Assembly: GCF_000350225.1 (NCBI RefSeq)
Contig: NW_005178780.1
Span: 243,838 to 307,837 of the forward strand
From: Chondrus crispus
Lineage: Eukaryota > Rhodophyta > Florideophyceae > Gigartinales > Gigartinaceae
Direction: 5' to 3'
Length of the DNA: 64,000 nucleotides
The notes under the pieces are model-generated. The model ran no database searches. It was not told the origin of the DNA and saw nothing but the letters and a program-made list of their open reading frames with translations. Shown here one piece after another: positions 43,643 through 54,334 of this stretch. Numbering within the stretch: position 1 is the first letter of the stretch; the number at the start of each line of letters is the position of its first letter. Made by a program: the position numbers and the translations under genes.

Positions 43643-46285
43643 ATGCAGAGTTTTGAAATGAAGCAAGATGCGGAAGGCCGCCCCTACTTTGAGATGGAAG
43701 GCGAGGCTGATGCCCAAAAACGCCAGCTTCACCCTCAGACGGGCACAGAGGCCGCCCAGCACTGGCCTGACGCCAAGCCCGACGCCGAAGCACCCCCTCT
43801 CATCGACTTGCCTCTCGCTTGGTCCGAGATCATCGCCGGCACGCCAATAACGGTATCGGAGGAAGAAAAAGAGGTAGAGGGCGACTCAGTCGAAGAGAAG
43901 AATGCCAACATAATTGTCAGGGAGATCGGCTACCATGTCATGGCTTCCACGGCGTCCACGCTGGGCGCGGCCGAAGGGGAACAGGAGAGTGCCTCGTCGT
44001 GCACCACTGACAGCGGCGACAAGGAGGGCGTGAAAGAGACTCATGCTAGCGCAGAGACGACAGAATCGCCGGTCGATGGTGGAGACGCCGAGGGGGAAAG
44101 TGACGATGAGCATCCGAAGAGCGTGTATGGAGCTAGTATACTGCTCAAGCTTCAGTGGGAGGATCGTACGGTGCAGAAGAAGGTGCCCCTGAGAACCTAT
44201 AAGACCTTGGGTATGTTTCTTTCCGATGTCACGTGCAACTTGCGCACGGCACTGCAAGGGAACGCCTCTGCCGCTCAGTTCGTCATTGATGCCATCGCCT
44301 TCGAGCTGACGCCGCTTCTTGTGACGCGCTACTTGGACGGAATGGAGACATGCACCGGCGCGTTGGAGCACGGTGCGTTGGACTTACTACGGCTGCTTGC
44401 GACACATGCCAATGCCAAGGAAATGCACATTGCCATCAAGAAGTTCACGTCCAAGATTGACTCAACATATCTCGAGGCCACGTCTTATCTTGCTTTACGG
44501 CCAGTGCTGAGCTTGTGGGGTGACGTCATCCCGCGCATCCCGCAAAAGCGTAGGCTTTTTGTCAATGACTACGTCAAAGTGTTCGATCGGATGCTTCCTT
44601 GCGCTGAAGCGTTTGAGACCTCCTTCATTCCAAATGATGGCATCGGGGTTGAACAATCGGGACGGATTGCTGGGATCCCAGATACGTTGCTAGACTTTCT
44701 CGATAAGCTGGCTGACGCACAGATCCGCCAAATGAAGGATGGTTCTATCAGTGTTGAGGTCGATGTGTTAGGCACTGCACATGCCAAGTCATTCCCTGAA
44801 AAGAATAAGGAGTCCGCAGATTCGGAAACGGAGGAAGTGAACAAGAACAAGGAGAAGGGTGATGGGACAGAAGGGAAGACCAGTGAAAAGAAATCATCAG
44901 CGGCACCAGATCCTATGGCGACGACAACGGATTGGATTTTGGAACGTGCTATTGCGCTTGCTAAAGTGCTCGACGTGCAAAGTATGATCTGGAGTCGGTT
45001 ACCGGCTCCTCCAGGCGAGGATCGGAATGTACCCAAGAAGAAATCAAAGAGTCGGAAGAAAAATTCGACTGCCAAGCAGGGAAAAATGGTTGAGGAACAG
45101 AAAGAAGAGTCCTTAGATAAATGCGCGGCTCTTTTCCTCAAGTTGGGATGGAACAATCCGGCTGTCGTCTGTCAATTGGCTAGAAACGGCCTAAGTTTGG
45201 ATCCTGCGTCCCGCCACGAGGAGCTTATGAAGTTACATATCGGGACAAAATCGTTGTCGAGGAAGCAGAAGATGAATACTTTGTACAGCGCAACGGCAGT
45301 AGGACAATATATTTGCGGTGCTCTGCGGATGTGGACTAAGCGTCCCCATGAAGCTGGCATGGAGGGAGGCGCGCCGCGTGACCCATACGACAAAATCGAT
45401 CTATCCGGTACTGCATTTGAATTGTTGGAGCCTTTCCATTGCCTCGATTTGGTTATGCCATATTTGGCACCGGTGGTAATGCAAGCTGGGGTAGCCGTGT
45501 CGTTGGCTGGTATCGTGACATTACGAGCATTTTTAGACCGCATTCCAGATGGGCGCATTAAGACCTTCGACGAAATACTGCGATTGAGGAATGGGACTGC
45601 AAGTTTTGGACGGGAGATAAATCTCTTCGGAATGGCGCATCACGTCGGGAAAGCCCTTGCGGGCTATGATGACCCAAAGCATAGGCGAATCGGGTATGAA
45701 ACGTTGCAAGCCATGTTACGAAAATGTGCCAGTCCAGTGGCACGGTACGTTCTATGTGAAGCTATATTTTACGAGACAACGCGAAATGCAATCGCTGCCC
45801 AATTGATGACAGAAATGAAAGACGCAGTGAGGTATGCAGATATTTCTTGGAGGGACACACAAGGGGATAGTGACCGCATCGTACAGGCATCGCACCTTCG
45901 AAGCCGATTATCAGAAGACACAATCGGGCGATACTTCATACCTCGGAAGGAACTACTGGGTTTCATGAATCCACTGTGCACAGTATCGAACCTGGTCTAT
46001 TTTCTGGTTCGCAGCGACCCGCAATTGCTTGAGAAAACACAGGATAAGGAGCTAAGAAATGAAATTGAGAAGCGACTGCGATTTTGTCAAGAGTATGGTC
46101 GTCTAGGGAAACAACTGCTTCGGGCGATCGCGTCAGTCGCGGAACACGATCGCAGGAAGATTCCCGAGTCGGCTCTTGCGAAAAAGAACACTGTGGATGC
46201 TGCAGCGATTTTCCAGGCCTCCGGACGAACCCTGAATCAGTGCGTGGGATCGATTTCGCTTCTGGATGCAGCCCTTCAGGGCTGA
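43643..46285 (+). CDS. glomulin/ALF4-like helical-repeat protein (putative RBX1-cullin inhibitor)
   Basis: An 880-residue, mostly alpha-helical protein with an acidic N-terminus and a Lys-rich insert around residues 380-500. Helical stretches such as ALDLLRLLATHANAKEMHIA and SLAGIVTLRAFLDRIPDGRI, plus the C-terminal pattern FMNPLCTVSNLVYFLVRSDP followed by a long helix and a short tail, resemble the glomulin/YAP/ALF4 family. Glomulin binds the RBX1 RING and blocks E2 access to cullin-RING ligases; ALF4 does so in plants. This placement is from pattern memory, so an unrelated HEAT-like protein remains possible. Single exon, ATG after a C-rich leader. Confidence 0.5.
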   Translation: MQSFEMKQDAEGRPYFEMEGEADAQKRQLHPQTGTEAAQHWPDAKPDAEAPPLIDLPLAWSEIIAGTPITVSEEEKEVEGDSVEEKNANIIVREIGYHVMASTASTLGAAEGEQESASSCTTDSGDKEGVKETHASAETTESPVDGGDAEGESDDEHPKSVYGASILLKLQWEDRTVQKKVPLRTYKTLGMFLSDVTCNLRTALQGNASAAQFVIDAIAFELTPLLVTRYLDGMETCTGALEHGALDLLRLLATHANAKEMHIAIKKFTSKIDSTYLEATSYLALRPVLSLWGDVIPRIPQKRRLFVNDYVKVFDRMLPCAEAFETSFIPNDGIGVEQSGRIAGIPDTLLDFLDKLADAQIRQMKDGSISVEVDVLGTAHAKSFPEKNKESADSETEEVNKNKEKGDGTEGKTSEKKSSAAPDPMATTTDWILERAIALAKVLDVQSMIWSRLPAPPGEDRNVPKKKSKSRKKNSTAKQGKMVEEQKEESLDKCAALFLKLGWNNPAVVCQLARNGLSLDPASRHEELMKLHIGTKSLSRKQKMNTLYSATAVGQYICGALRMWTKRPHEAGMEGGAPRDPYDKIDLSGTAFELLEPFHCLDLVMPYLAPVVMQAGVAVSLAGIVTLRAFLDRIPDGRIKTFDEILRLRNGTASFGREINLFGMAHHVGKALAGYDDPKHRRIGYETLQAMLRKCASPVARYVLCEAIFYETTRNAIAAQLMTEMKDAVRYADISWRDTQGDSDRIVQASHLRSRLSEDTIGRYFIPRKELLGFMNPLCTVSNLVYFLVRSDPQLLEKTQDKELRNEIEKRLRFCQEYGRLGKQLLRAIASVAEHDRRKIPESALAKKNTVDAAAIFQASGRTLNQCVGSISLLDAALQG

Positions 46286-47029
46286 GACCAGGCGTCCTTG
46301 ATTGAGACCAGAAGAGAGGATGGGATTGTACATGCAGACCTGAGAACCGACTCTAACTCGCATCACCAGGACCTCCTACAGTAGAGACAGATATGTAAAT
46401 TAACTTGAGCAAAGCTAGGACGTTGCCGTCATCACCACAGATGCTGCGGAATTCTGAAAGCAGAGCGCCATGAGCCGGATGTCCTTTTATGATAGCGCAA
46501 TGTTTTCTCTGCCAGAATGTTTTTGCAGTTGAAGCGCTATCGAGCAACGCAAAAGGGCAGCATGGGGCGCCGGGGGATGATGGACAGGGCTACCTATTCT
46601 TCTCTTGCCATGACATCGCGCAATGGTGGGTTGTAGAGATGAAGGAAGTTTGCCTGCGCATGTCATCAACTGCAGCATCACTGGTCTCACGATACTTCTA
46701 GCTAGGCTAGAGAGACAACGCGAGAGGGAGAGGAGTTTACGCACGACGATTGAAACGTGTGGTCGCTGTATTCGTGTATTGGGAGGTGCAGTGCAAGACA
46801 CGCAGGTACAGCACAGTCCAGTAAATTCAAGGGCCCAATTGGTCTTAATTAATTAGAAATGCTCCCTTGAAAGCAATCCAGATCGAGACTTGGAGGAGAA
46901 AATGTCCAGCAGGGACATTGACTTGATATCTCGATTTCGAGTGGCGTGTGCCGTTGGGTAAATTAGATTAAGCACGCGAGTCTTCTCATTTTTACTCGGT
47001 TTTCACGCACCCGCTCAAGCGCACATCAC
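46286..47029. other. intergenic, no gene seen
   Basis: About 740 bp with a TACAGTA motif 93 bp after the glomulin-like stop. It includes the upstream region of the SR-protein kinase. Short frames on both strands look non-coding. Confidence 0.55.
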
Positions 47030-48937
47030 ATGCGTCGTCAAACCTCGATTGGCCATCTGGCAATCTTCCGCTCGCACCTCAATTCCCCGCGGTTACTTGA
47101 GGGGGTCAACGCCCGTCCTCCGTGTCTCACTTTCCCCTCCCCCCCATCCAGTGTTCCGTTCTCCGCATCCCCGTCTGCGCGGCGACTTGGCTTTCGCAAC
47201 CGCGCCCACTCCGTTCACCCACCCGTCTCGTTGCTCTGCGTGTCGGGCTCGGCTGCGCCTGTGCTCCCCATGACCACCGCCGTCGAGAAGCGCGCCCGCG
47301 CCGCGCCCGACGCCTCGCCCGACGCCGCGCCCGACGCCGCGCCCACCGCCCCGCCCGCCGCCTTGGACCCGTCCTTTCCGCTCCATGAAGACTCGGAGAG
47401 CAGCCAGGGCGAGCGCATCGAGGCCAGAGGCATGAAGGAGGGGGGGTACCACCCGGTTCAAATTGGCGATAGCTTTAAGAATGGCGCGTACCGCGTACTT
47501 TGCAGGCTTGGCACGGGACACTTTTCCACCGTCTGGTTGTGTTTGGACACCACTAGACGGTCCCCGAGGCTGAGCCAGGCGCCCGGAAGCTCTTCCGCCG
47601 CCGGTGGCGCCAACCATCGCGTCGTGGCCCTGAAAATTCAGAAGAGCGCTCTGGACTACACCGAGGCGGCCAAGGATGAGATCAAGCTGCTGGAAGCGGT
47701 AAGACGGGGCGACCCGAACGCTCGCGCGCCTGTGATTTCGCTTCTGGACCACTTTGATCATTACGGGCCCAACGGCAGGCATATTTGTCTGGTGTTTGAC
47801 GTGCTGGGGAGCTCGCTGTTACGTCTCGTCAAGCGCTTCAACTACAAGGGCGCGCCGATTTCTATCGTGCGCACGCTTTCGAAATGTATTCTCGAGGGGC
47901 TGCACTACCTCCACGAGGAGGTAGGCATTATTCACACGGATCTCAAGCCGGAGAACGTGCTGTTCGAGATCCCTGAGGAGATGGTCACTGAGATAGAGCG
48001 ACAGGCCGCCATCTTTGGCGACATTGTGCAGGAAAAGCGGCGGCAGGCGATTCTGTCGGGGAATTTTGTGGCGCCGGGCAGGATGAATGGACGGTATGGG
48101 AGCGGAAGCAAGTATAAGCGAAATCAGAAAAAGCGAATGAAGGCGCGGGCGAAGAAAGCGGGCACCGCTGCGGGACCAAAAACGACAAGTAGCGAGCATG
48201 TTGGGGCTTCAATTTCCGCGGGGAACGGAGAGGTGAGAGAAGGAGCAGATGTGTTACCAGGTGGACAGGATGAAGGGGTGTCGCAAAAGGGTGAGAAGGG
48301 GACGAGCAGCGGAAACAGCGGGATAGTGGGGGATCGGTTCGAGCTGAGCAGAATCGTGGACAAGGACGTGATGTTCTCGCGGGGCCTGGTGAAAATTGCA
48401 GACCTGGGCAATGCATGTTGGACGGACAAGCACTTCACGGAGGACATTCAAACGCGGCAGTACCGATCGCCAGAGGTGATCCTGGGGGCCAAGTTTGACA
48501 GCTCGGTGGATATCTGGTCTGCGGCGTGCCTTATTTTCGAAATGCTAACTGGGGACTATCTGTTCGACCCGCACTCAGGGGTAGGATACGACCGGGACGA
48601 GGATCACTTGGCGTTGATAATAGAGCTTCTGGGGCCGATGCCGCGGCATTTGTCGAGACGAGGGGAGTTTTCGCGGGAGCTTTTCAACAGGCACGGGCAG
48701 CTACGACACATCCGGAAGCTGGACTACTTTCCTCTGGTAGAAGTGCTGGAGGAAAAGTACAAATTTTCAAAGGAAGACTCGAAGATGGTTAGCGAGTTTC
48801 TAGAGCCGATGCTGGCACTGGATGGGAGCAAACGGGCCACAAGCAAGGAGTGCTTGGGGCACCGGTTCTTTGACGAGGAACGACGCAAGGACGTGGGGCA
48901 CACGGACAGTGGGGCAGGGTCAAAGGACAGACGGTGA
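47030..48937 (+). CDS. SR-protein kinase (SRPK family)
   Basis: A 635-residue kinase. SRPKs phosphorylate Arg-Ser repeats of splicing factors in cytosol and nucleus. Characteristic features are YHPVQIGDSFKNGAYRVLCR, GTGHFSTVWL, VALKIQKSALDYTEAAKDEI, the HTDLKPENVL catalytic loop (Thr for Arg, typical of SRPK), a non-conserved Lys/Gly-rich spacer of about 120 residues splitting the kinase lobes, then IADLGNACWTDKHFTEDIQT with RQYRSPEVILG, and PHSGVGYDRDEDHLALIIEL. The N-terminus has an Ala-Pro-Asp repeat (about residues 90-110). The ATG at 47030 gives an Arg/Ser-rich leader; an alternative in-frame ATG at 47270 (MTTAVEK) may be the true start. Confidence 0.93.
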   Translation: MRRQTSIGHLAIFRSHLNSPRLLEGVNARPPCLTFPSPPSSVPFSASPSARRLGFRNRAHSVHPPVSLLCVSGSAAPVLPMTTAVEKRARAAPDASPDAAPDAAPTAPPAALDPSFPLHEDSESSQGERIEARGMKEGGYHPVQIGDSFKNGAYRVLCRLGTGHFSTVWLCLDTTRRSPRLSQAPGSSSAAGGANHRVVALKIQKSALDYTEAAKDEIKLLEAVRRGDPNARAPVISLLDHFDHYGPNGRHICLVFDVLGSSLLRLVKRFNYKGAPISIVRTLSKCILEGLHYLHEEVGIIHTDLKPENVLFEIPEEMVTEIERQAAIFGDIVQEKRRQAILSGNFVAPGRMNGRYGSGSKYKRNQKKRMKARAKKAGTAAGPKTTSSEHVGASISAGNGEVREGADVLPGGQDEGVSQKGEKGTSSGNSGIVGDRFELSRIVDKDVMFSRGLVKIADLGNACWTDKHFTEDIQTRQYRSPEVILGAKFDSSVDIWSAACLIFEMLTGDYLFDPHSGVGYDRDEDHLALIIELLGPMPRHLSRRGEFSRELFNRHGQLRHIRKLDYFPLVEVLEEKYKFSKEDSKMVSEFLEPMLALDGSKRATSKECLGHRFFDEERRKDVGHTDSGAGSKDRR

Positions 48938-49694
48938 CGAAATGGCTAGCATCTGAGATGACGAAGGAGTGAGGTAGGGACGGAGCTTGAAGGTTTGTGT
49001 TGCGCTCGTGGAAGGCGCGTTACGACAAGACGTATGCTGTAGAGTAAAGTTTCTTCGAGGTGGTTACGTCGGAAAGGCGGTCCAGAGATGGAGGAGGGCC
49101 TTGCGACGGTGGCGTGTGCCAAGGGTTTACCAAGGAAAGTGCTTTTCGTTGTTTTTTTGCTCGTTTTTTTCTCTCAGTTTTTTCTCTAGCTACTGCCATA
49201 AATCCCCAATTTTGACTCAATTTCACGAAAAGTAATGGCATTTAAGCTGAAAACATGTACAGAGAGCGAAACTCGGCAGCTGGATGGAGGGCTGTACTTG
49301 ACAGACCTCACACGTGTACATCCAATGGAATCAGTATAAGTAGCATGTAGTGGAACCCAACACAGGAGGTAAAAGGGGTCATCGTTCCCACAGGTTATGC
49401 GCCCATACGCTCGCGATCCCCTTCCTCTTCACCAACCGACGTCCTCGCCTTTCCAGCACACCTACCATCAACCTATCGACCACGCTCACCTCACTTTCTT
49501 ACCACCCACGCAGCCTCCGACGCCAAAAGCTCCATTCCCAAACAGCCACCCCGACGTCCCCTACCGACAGACTCCTCCGCCTCCGCCGCCGCCACGATCA
49601 AGCAGAAGCACAAGCTTCCATCCAAGAGCTACTCCGACTCGCCCAACTCACACAATCAGACAAACACACACCCTCAGACACAACACCACACACC
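48938..49694. other. spacer between SRPK gene and copia gag
   Basis: About 760 bp containing the SRPK 3' end and the probable 5' LTR or leader of the copia element. TATAAG lies at about 49336 and a C-rich leader precedes the gag ATG. LTR ends could not be fixed because no second copy is visible. Confidence 0.35.
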
Positions 49695-50257
49695 ATGGAC
49701 CATATCCCGAAAATACAACTTCCCACCCTTGACCCCGACAACCATAACACGTGGAATCTAGCACTCCGTGCCCAAGCCGCAGCCATGGATGCACTAGAAC
49801 ACATTACGTCCAATCCGACTCCTCCAACCGATCCTGCCCTCCTTAAAACGCATATTCGACACAAGAACATTATTCTCGCATCGATTCTCTCCTCAGTCCC
49901 GACATCCATCCTCAATCTCATCATTCAGTCTGATTCCGATCTCTCTCCCCACGACTTACTCCAAGCCATTCATGCCCACCTCCTCACCAACACGTCCAAC
50001 GACCATAAATTTCTAAGAGCCCAAGCTGAAGCCACAATACTCACCCCCGACATGTCCATCAACGAGTATATCACCGCACACGAAGCCATCAGATCTAAAA
50101 TGATCGCATCCCGTTACCCCGACATCAGCAACCAAGCCACGACCGTGGAATTTTTAATCGATGGCATGCGCCACCACCCCATGACTGCCGAAATTGGCCG
50201 ACAGCTGCTCAGCCTCAACCCCTCAACAGTCAAAGACTACCTACATGTGGTACAACT
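49695..50257 (+). pseudogene. truncated Ty1/copia-type gag
   Basis: From the ATG at 49695 (MDHIPKIQLPTLDPDNHNTW) the frame encodes about 188 residues of copia-type gag (UBN2-like), with NTWNLALRAQAAAMDALEHI, LTNTSNDHKFLRAQAEATIL and EFLIDGMRHHPMTAEIGRQL. Zinc knuckle, protease, integrase and reverse transcriptase are absent. The homology ends near 50260, where unrelated GC-rich sequence begins and the frame reads on by chance to 50336. It is interrupted by the adjoining retroelement block. Confidence 0.78.
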
Positions 50258-50645
50258 CTCCTCAAACCCTAGCGGGCGAGAGGCTCGGAGGATGAGCCGA
50301 GGGAGCTCGCGACGCGAGACGCGCGGCGCGCGGTAACCGATCGGACGAGCTCGCGAAAAGGGAGTGGCTCACTGGCCGGTTACGCGCAGTCGCCCCGTGG
50401 TGCGTGAACGGGAGCGACCGGTAACGGGTTAGAAGCCATCGCGCGCGATAGACAACCGAAACGGACGTATATAGGCGCGAAAGGGACGGGGGCGAGCTTG
50501 CCCCAGTTTACTGGTGGGGACGGGTGTCAGGTCTTAACCCCTCAGAGGGACGCCTCGGACACCTGTCCCAGTATACAGTACCTGCCGCCTAGTGCGTACC
50601 AGGTACTGTACGCCATTAAAAAACTAGCGCCTCAATTCCTAATTA

Positions 50646-50850
50646 CCGCGCGGACGCTGCAGCTACACGTGTGTACTACTGTACACACGCGCTGCTTACA
50701 GACTACCGCACGGATGCCACGTGTGCTAGCGTACACGCGTCATACTGGTAGACTACCGCTTGGCCGACACGTGCACTACTGTACACGTACGCCAGATTAC
50801 GACCGCTCGGCACGCGCGCGCTCCGTACACGTGGGCACACCCGCCCACGT
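50646..50850. repeat. degenerate ~50-60 bp tandem repeat with CACGTG/GTACAC motifs
   Basis: Four diverged units begin with CCGC(G/A/T)(C/T)GG at 50646, 50706, 50756 and 50803. Each carries an ACACGTG or CACGTG-like core followed by GTACAC. TACTGTA occurs in two of them. The array lies about 180 bp after a TATATA, within the putative LTR. Confidence 0.6.
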
Positions 50851-51552
50851 GTCCACCGTGCACGGCCGCACTGTTAATAATCTCCCCGCGCGCGCGTCCG
50901 TCGTTATACTACAGACCCCCTTCCTTAGCTTTCGCTACGTCCTCGTAGCGACCACCCATCCGACCACGCGATTCCGTTCCGGTTTGTCTTCTCCCCTGCG
51001 CGCGCGAACGACCATGCCTCCTAGCTCTTCTTTAAGTGGGCGCTCTGTAAGCCCGCTGTCTCGTCCGATTCGGTAAGCGTGTCCTTCACTTCCCTTCAAG
51101 CGAAGCCCGCCGAACCCTCAACTCACTCTCCTCACTCTTCTCACTCTCCTGCGCGCGCTGCCTTCTCCTCCCGCGACGGCATCCCCCTACAGTAGCTCCT
51201 GCCGCATCCGAGAACGGTCGACCGCGAGAGTCCTGCTGCAGCGCCTTCGTACAGTGCGCCGTCGAGCCCTGCGGGGGCTCCGGCGTCGGCGCAAGCGCCT
51301 CCCGCGTCCCAACTACGACGTCGCCTCTGCGGAGAGCCGCGATCGGCCCCCGAGTTGGCCGGGCTCGCGCTCGCGTCGGTCGATTCGTCCGATTCGGTCG
51401 AGCGACGGCGGCATGGCGCGCACGCAACGCAGCGCTCGCCGCGGCCCTCTGGAGGGCCGGGTGAGGGTCGAAGGACGGCTGTGCCCTGCCCCCCCGCACA
51501 CGGGCGAGACGCGAGCTCCGTGTGGACGGTCGGGGTAATTTCCCTTTGTCAA

Positions 51553-52136
51553 CCACCCTCCCGGAGGGCTGGCCAATTTGTAAAGAATCTGCGTTCATTT
51601 GCCATCCCAAGAGCGGCGCGAGCGGCGCACCCGCCGTACTACGGCACCACACGGTAGTTTCACGCGTCTCCCTTGCGGTAGCGGCCTCTATTGCGCCAAC
51701 ACCGATCCAAAAACCGTACGGAGCGCCCTCTTTCCACCAGCCGGAATTAGAAACTGAAAGAAACGATAAGAAACGGTAAGAAACCGGAAGAAACAGATTT
51801 GGTTTCCAAATATGTCCGAATGCGGTTTTCCCGAGGCGACACTACCGGACGCGGAATGCTCCCAGGAGTACGATGCCGTTGTCAGAAATGGGCTACGATT
51901 TTTTCCCGCAGCGTGGGAGGGAAAAACGTAGCCCAAATCGCGACTAAATTAAAAAGCCGGCGAACGCGATACATCTCAATACAAAGTACCGGTTCCCGGT
52001 ACGGTTCTCCCTTTCCATAGGCGTGTGCGAGGGCGATCATCCGAACGGTGCGACCAGGCGTGGCTGATAGCTATCCGCGTGGACGCTTGGGAGAACTTCG
52101 GATTGTGGACCACCCTCCCGGAGGGCTGGCCAATTT
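51553..52136. repeat. 27-bp direct repeat pair around a hairpin motif
   Basis: An exact 27-bp sequence containing the self-complementary CCCTCCCGGAGGG lies at 51553-51579 and again at 52110-52136, with weaker flanking similarity (for example ATCTGC and CATTTGC after it). This could be remnants of LTR or untranslated repeats. Confidence 0.75.
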
Positions 52137-52311
52137 TGGAAGCATCTGCATCCATTTGCGCGGGATCCACCCGGTACGAGCTGCGTCGCGGTGCGCAGTC
52201 ACACGCAGCTGGCTGCCGGGGCTGCATAGCACGTGCGCGGCTTGTTTTCCCCAGGGGCTTTTGCGCGAGCGAGCGTCCGAGCGGTGCGACCGAGGGCGGC
52301 CGAAACTTGCG

Positions 52312-53304
52312 CTACGCATGCACGCTTGATCCTTGTTGGCGCGAGCGCCAATACCGGTCGATAAACGGCTGCGGAAGCCCATCTGCGGGCTCGTAGGTGT
52401 CGTCCGAAGCGGTATATCCATACCACCGGACCTTGTAGTCGATCCCGCCGCGCGTAGTACGGTGTCCAACAATGCGGTCAACGACGTACTCCGCTCTTGG
52501 CGTTGCGGCTTGTGCGTCCGATTCGGTTGATGTGGCCGGGGTGACGGTATCCCCCAGCCCGCGCGGCATCTTCGTAACGCGGTCGATGCTCACGCGATTT
52601 TCCACGCCGTCCTGCTCGATGAGGACCGTGGTGTCCGTAGCGGAGCGCACGCGAAACGGACCCTCTGTCTTCGGTAGTAGTTTGACAGAGAGCTCGTCCG
52701 TTCCGGCCGTACCTTGCGCACGCGTGCGGCGCTCGACGCTTGTCAACGGGCGGGGCGGGCGATCGACGTAGACAAAATCGCCCGCCACAATAACCGGACG
52801 GAAGCGAACCTTCTTGTCAAAATCGTCCTTGTACCGCTTTTGCGATGCGGTTAATTTCGTCCGAGCGCGGTCGAGAGCGTCGCGAAGCTTGCGCAGCGTA
52901 GCGCACTTGTACTGCACCGGGGTCCGCGGGTCCTCTCGATGGGTCCCTGCGTCCTGCGGCACAGTACCGGGGAGGATTAAACCGGACGGTGCTGTCTTCT
53001 GCACAAATATGGACGTCTTCTTCCCACGAGCTGGTCTTCTCCGCGTCCGTATCGGTCCGCTCATCCGCGTTAGCGGGATTGCCACGGTGCGCGTCGTCCG
53101 TTTCCGGTTCTTCGCGTCGCGCGCCTCCTCCCGTAGCGGATTCTTTGCGACGCGCGTATCCTTCCGTAGCGGTGGAGGATTTTCTTCTGCCATCGTCCGT
53201 AACTGGTTGTTCGCGTCGCGCTTGTTCCTCCGTAGCGGTCGAGGAATTATTTTTGTTCCCTCCCCCTTCCTTAGCGTCGGCCTCTCCGGGGACCGGCACG
53301 CCAA
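52312..53304 (-). pseudogene. gypsy pol remnant: integrase C-terminus and chromodomain
   Basis: The minus frame encodes the conserved end of a chromovirus polyprotein. SQKRYKDDFDKKVRFRPVIV with GDFVYVDRPP is the integrase C-terminal domain, and EYVVDRIVGHRTTRGGIDYK followed by VRWYGYTASDDTYEPADGLP is a chromodomain with its aromatic residues. Chromodomains steer integration toward marked chromatin. Upstream of about 52990 the frame is a different-frame reading of the protease ORF. The coding junction therefore lies near 52990, where about 2.5 kb of pol (reverse transcriptase, RNase H, integrase core) is absent. Confidence 0.8.
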
Positions 53305-54334
53305 GTGTCAGGATGTATGTGGGGGATGGCAACGCGAGACCGACAACGGTATGCTTGGGGACGTGGACCGCACGGTTTCCGAAGTTGCTAACGAGCACCG
53401 TAAACGGCTCGCCCCGGAAGAGGTCCATGACCCCCTGGGCCATCAGGCATAAATTCTTATGCGCCGTTTTAGGGTGGTTTTGCAGGAAGCAAAGCCCCCC
53501 AACCGGTGTTGCGACGCGTACCATCGCTTGGGTCATCGGGGGTATCGTGACCCCCTTGACCACGCGAATTTTCCGTGACGGTACGTTCGTCGGGAACTGC
53601 GCGCGCTTCCGGTCGGCCGAATTTTCCTCCTGCGGGAGCTGCTGTGACGGTCCCCTCGAGGCCATCTTGCGGTCGTGCCTCGAGGGTGTGACTCCCGTCA
53701 GCGCTACGGACGGCGCATGATGGAACAGCACCTTCCTCTGCGGTGGCAGGATCGCCTTCACGTGGCGATCCAGGAACGCGGTTCCGATGATACAGTCCAC
53801 CGCAAGGTTGGTGACGACCAAGAACGGCACGCGCGCGACGAGCTCACCAATCCGGACGTACAGTTTGAGCTCGCTGAGGGCCTTCATCGACCTACTGGAA
53901 GCGTCGATGAGCGGCGGGCTCCGCGCGGACTGGACGGCAGCGCGCCACGGTTCTGCCACACAGCGTAGGTGGATTAGATTCGGGCCGGCGCCCAAATCTA
54001 GAACCGGCGTGATGGCGCGCATCATCGCGCGTCGTTGTCCGACCGTTGCGGTGACCTTATAATTTTGCTTCTTGAAGAAGTAAATTGCCGCTTCGTCCGT
54101 TCGGCTCTGCGATTGCGCGCGTACCGAAGCGGTCGACGGGGTGCCTTGTTTATTGAGGCTTGGCACGGGGAGGATCGTCGACGCCTCTACGCGTCCTCCC
54201 CGGCTTCCCCCGTCAACCCAAGGTCCTCGGGCCCCTTGTCCGTCAGCGGTAGCGCGGGTTCTTCCGATTGGACGGTCTCGCGCGGCTCGACCACGTTGAT
54301 GCCCGTGGGAGCCTGCGCACGCGAATTTGGCCAC
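52817..54334 (-). CDS. gypsy retropepsin-like protease frame
   Basis: The frame overlaps gag by about 148 bp in -1 phase, as in many gag-pol elements; I could not find a convincing slippery heptamer. It contains an aspartic-protease core, with TPVLDLGAGPNLIHL as the active-site loop (Asp-Leu-Gly-Ala instead of Asp-Thr/Ser-Gly-Ala) and DCIIGTAFLDRH as the conserved flap-side motif. After it comes a repeat-rich Glu/Arg/Thr linker with copies of ARREQPVTDD- and ARRKESATGG-like units. It ends out of frame with the chromodomain part. Confidence 0.7.
   Translation of the reverse strand: MAKFACAGSHGHQRGRAARDRPIGRTRATADGQGARGPWVDGGSRGGRVEASTILPVPSLNKQGTPSTASVRAQSQSRTDEAAIYFFKKQNYKVTATVGQRRAMMRAITPVLDLGAGPNLIHLRCVAEPWRAAVQSARSPPLIDASSRSMKALSELKLYVRIGELVARVPFLVVTNLAVDCIIGTAFLDRHVKAILPPQRKVLFHHAPSVALTGVTPSRHDRKMASRGPSQQLPQEENSADRKRAQFPTNVPSRKIRVVKGVTIPPMTQAMVRVATPVGGLCFLQNHPKTAHKNLCLMAQGVMDLFRGEPFTVLVSNFGNRAVHVPKHTVVGLALPSPTYILTLGVPVPGEADAKEGGGNKNNSSTATEEQARREQPVTDDGRRKSSTATEGYARRKESATGGGARREEPETDDAHRGNPANADERTDTDAEKTSSWEEDVHICAEDSTVRFNPPRYCAAGRRDPSRGPADPGAVQVRYAAQASRRSRPRSDEINRIAKAVQGRF

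Noticed and set aside
51086..51652. 188-residue minus frame in the retroelement block
   Set aside because: Similarity to the 52071-52227 minus frame comes from a DNA-level repeat (27-bp exact core), not from a conserved protein.
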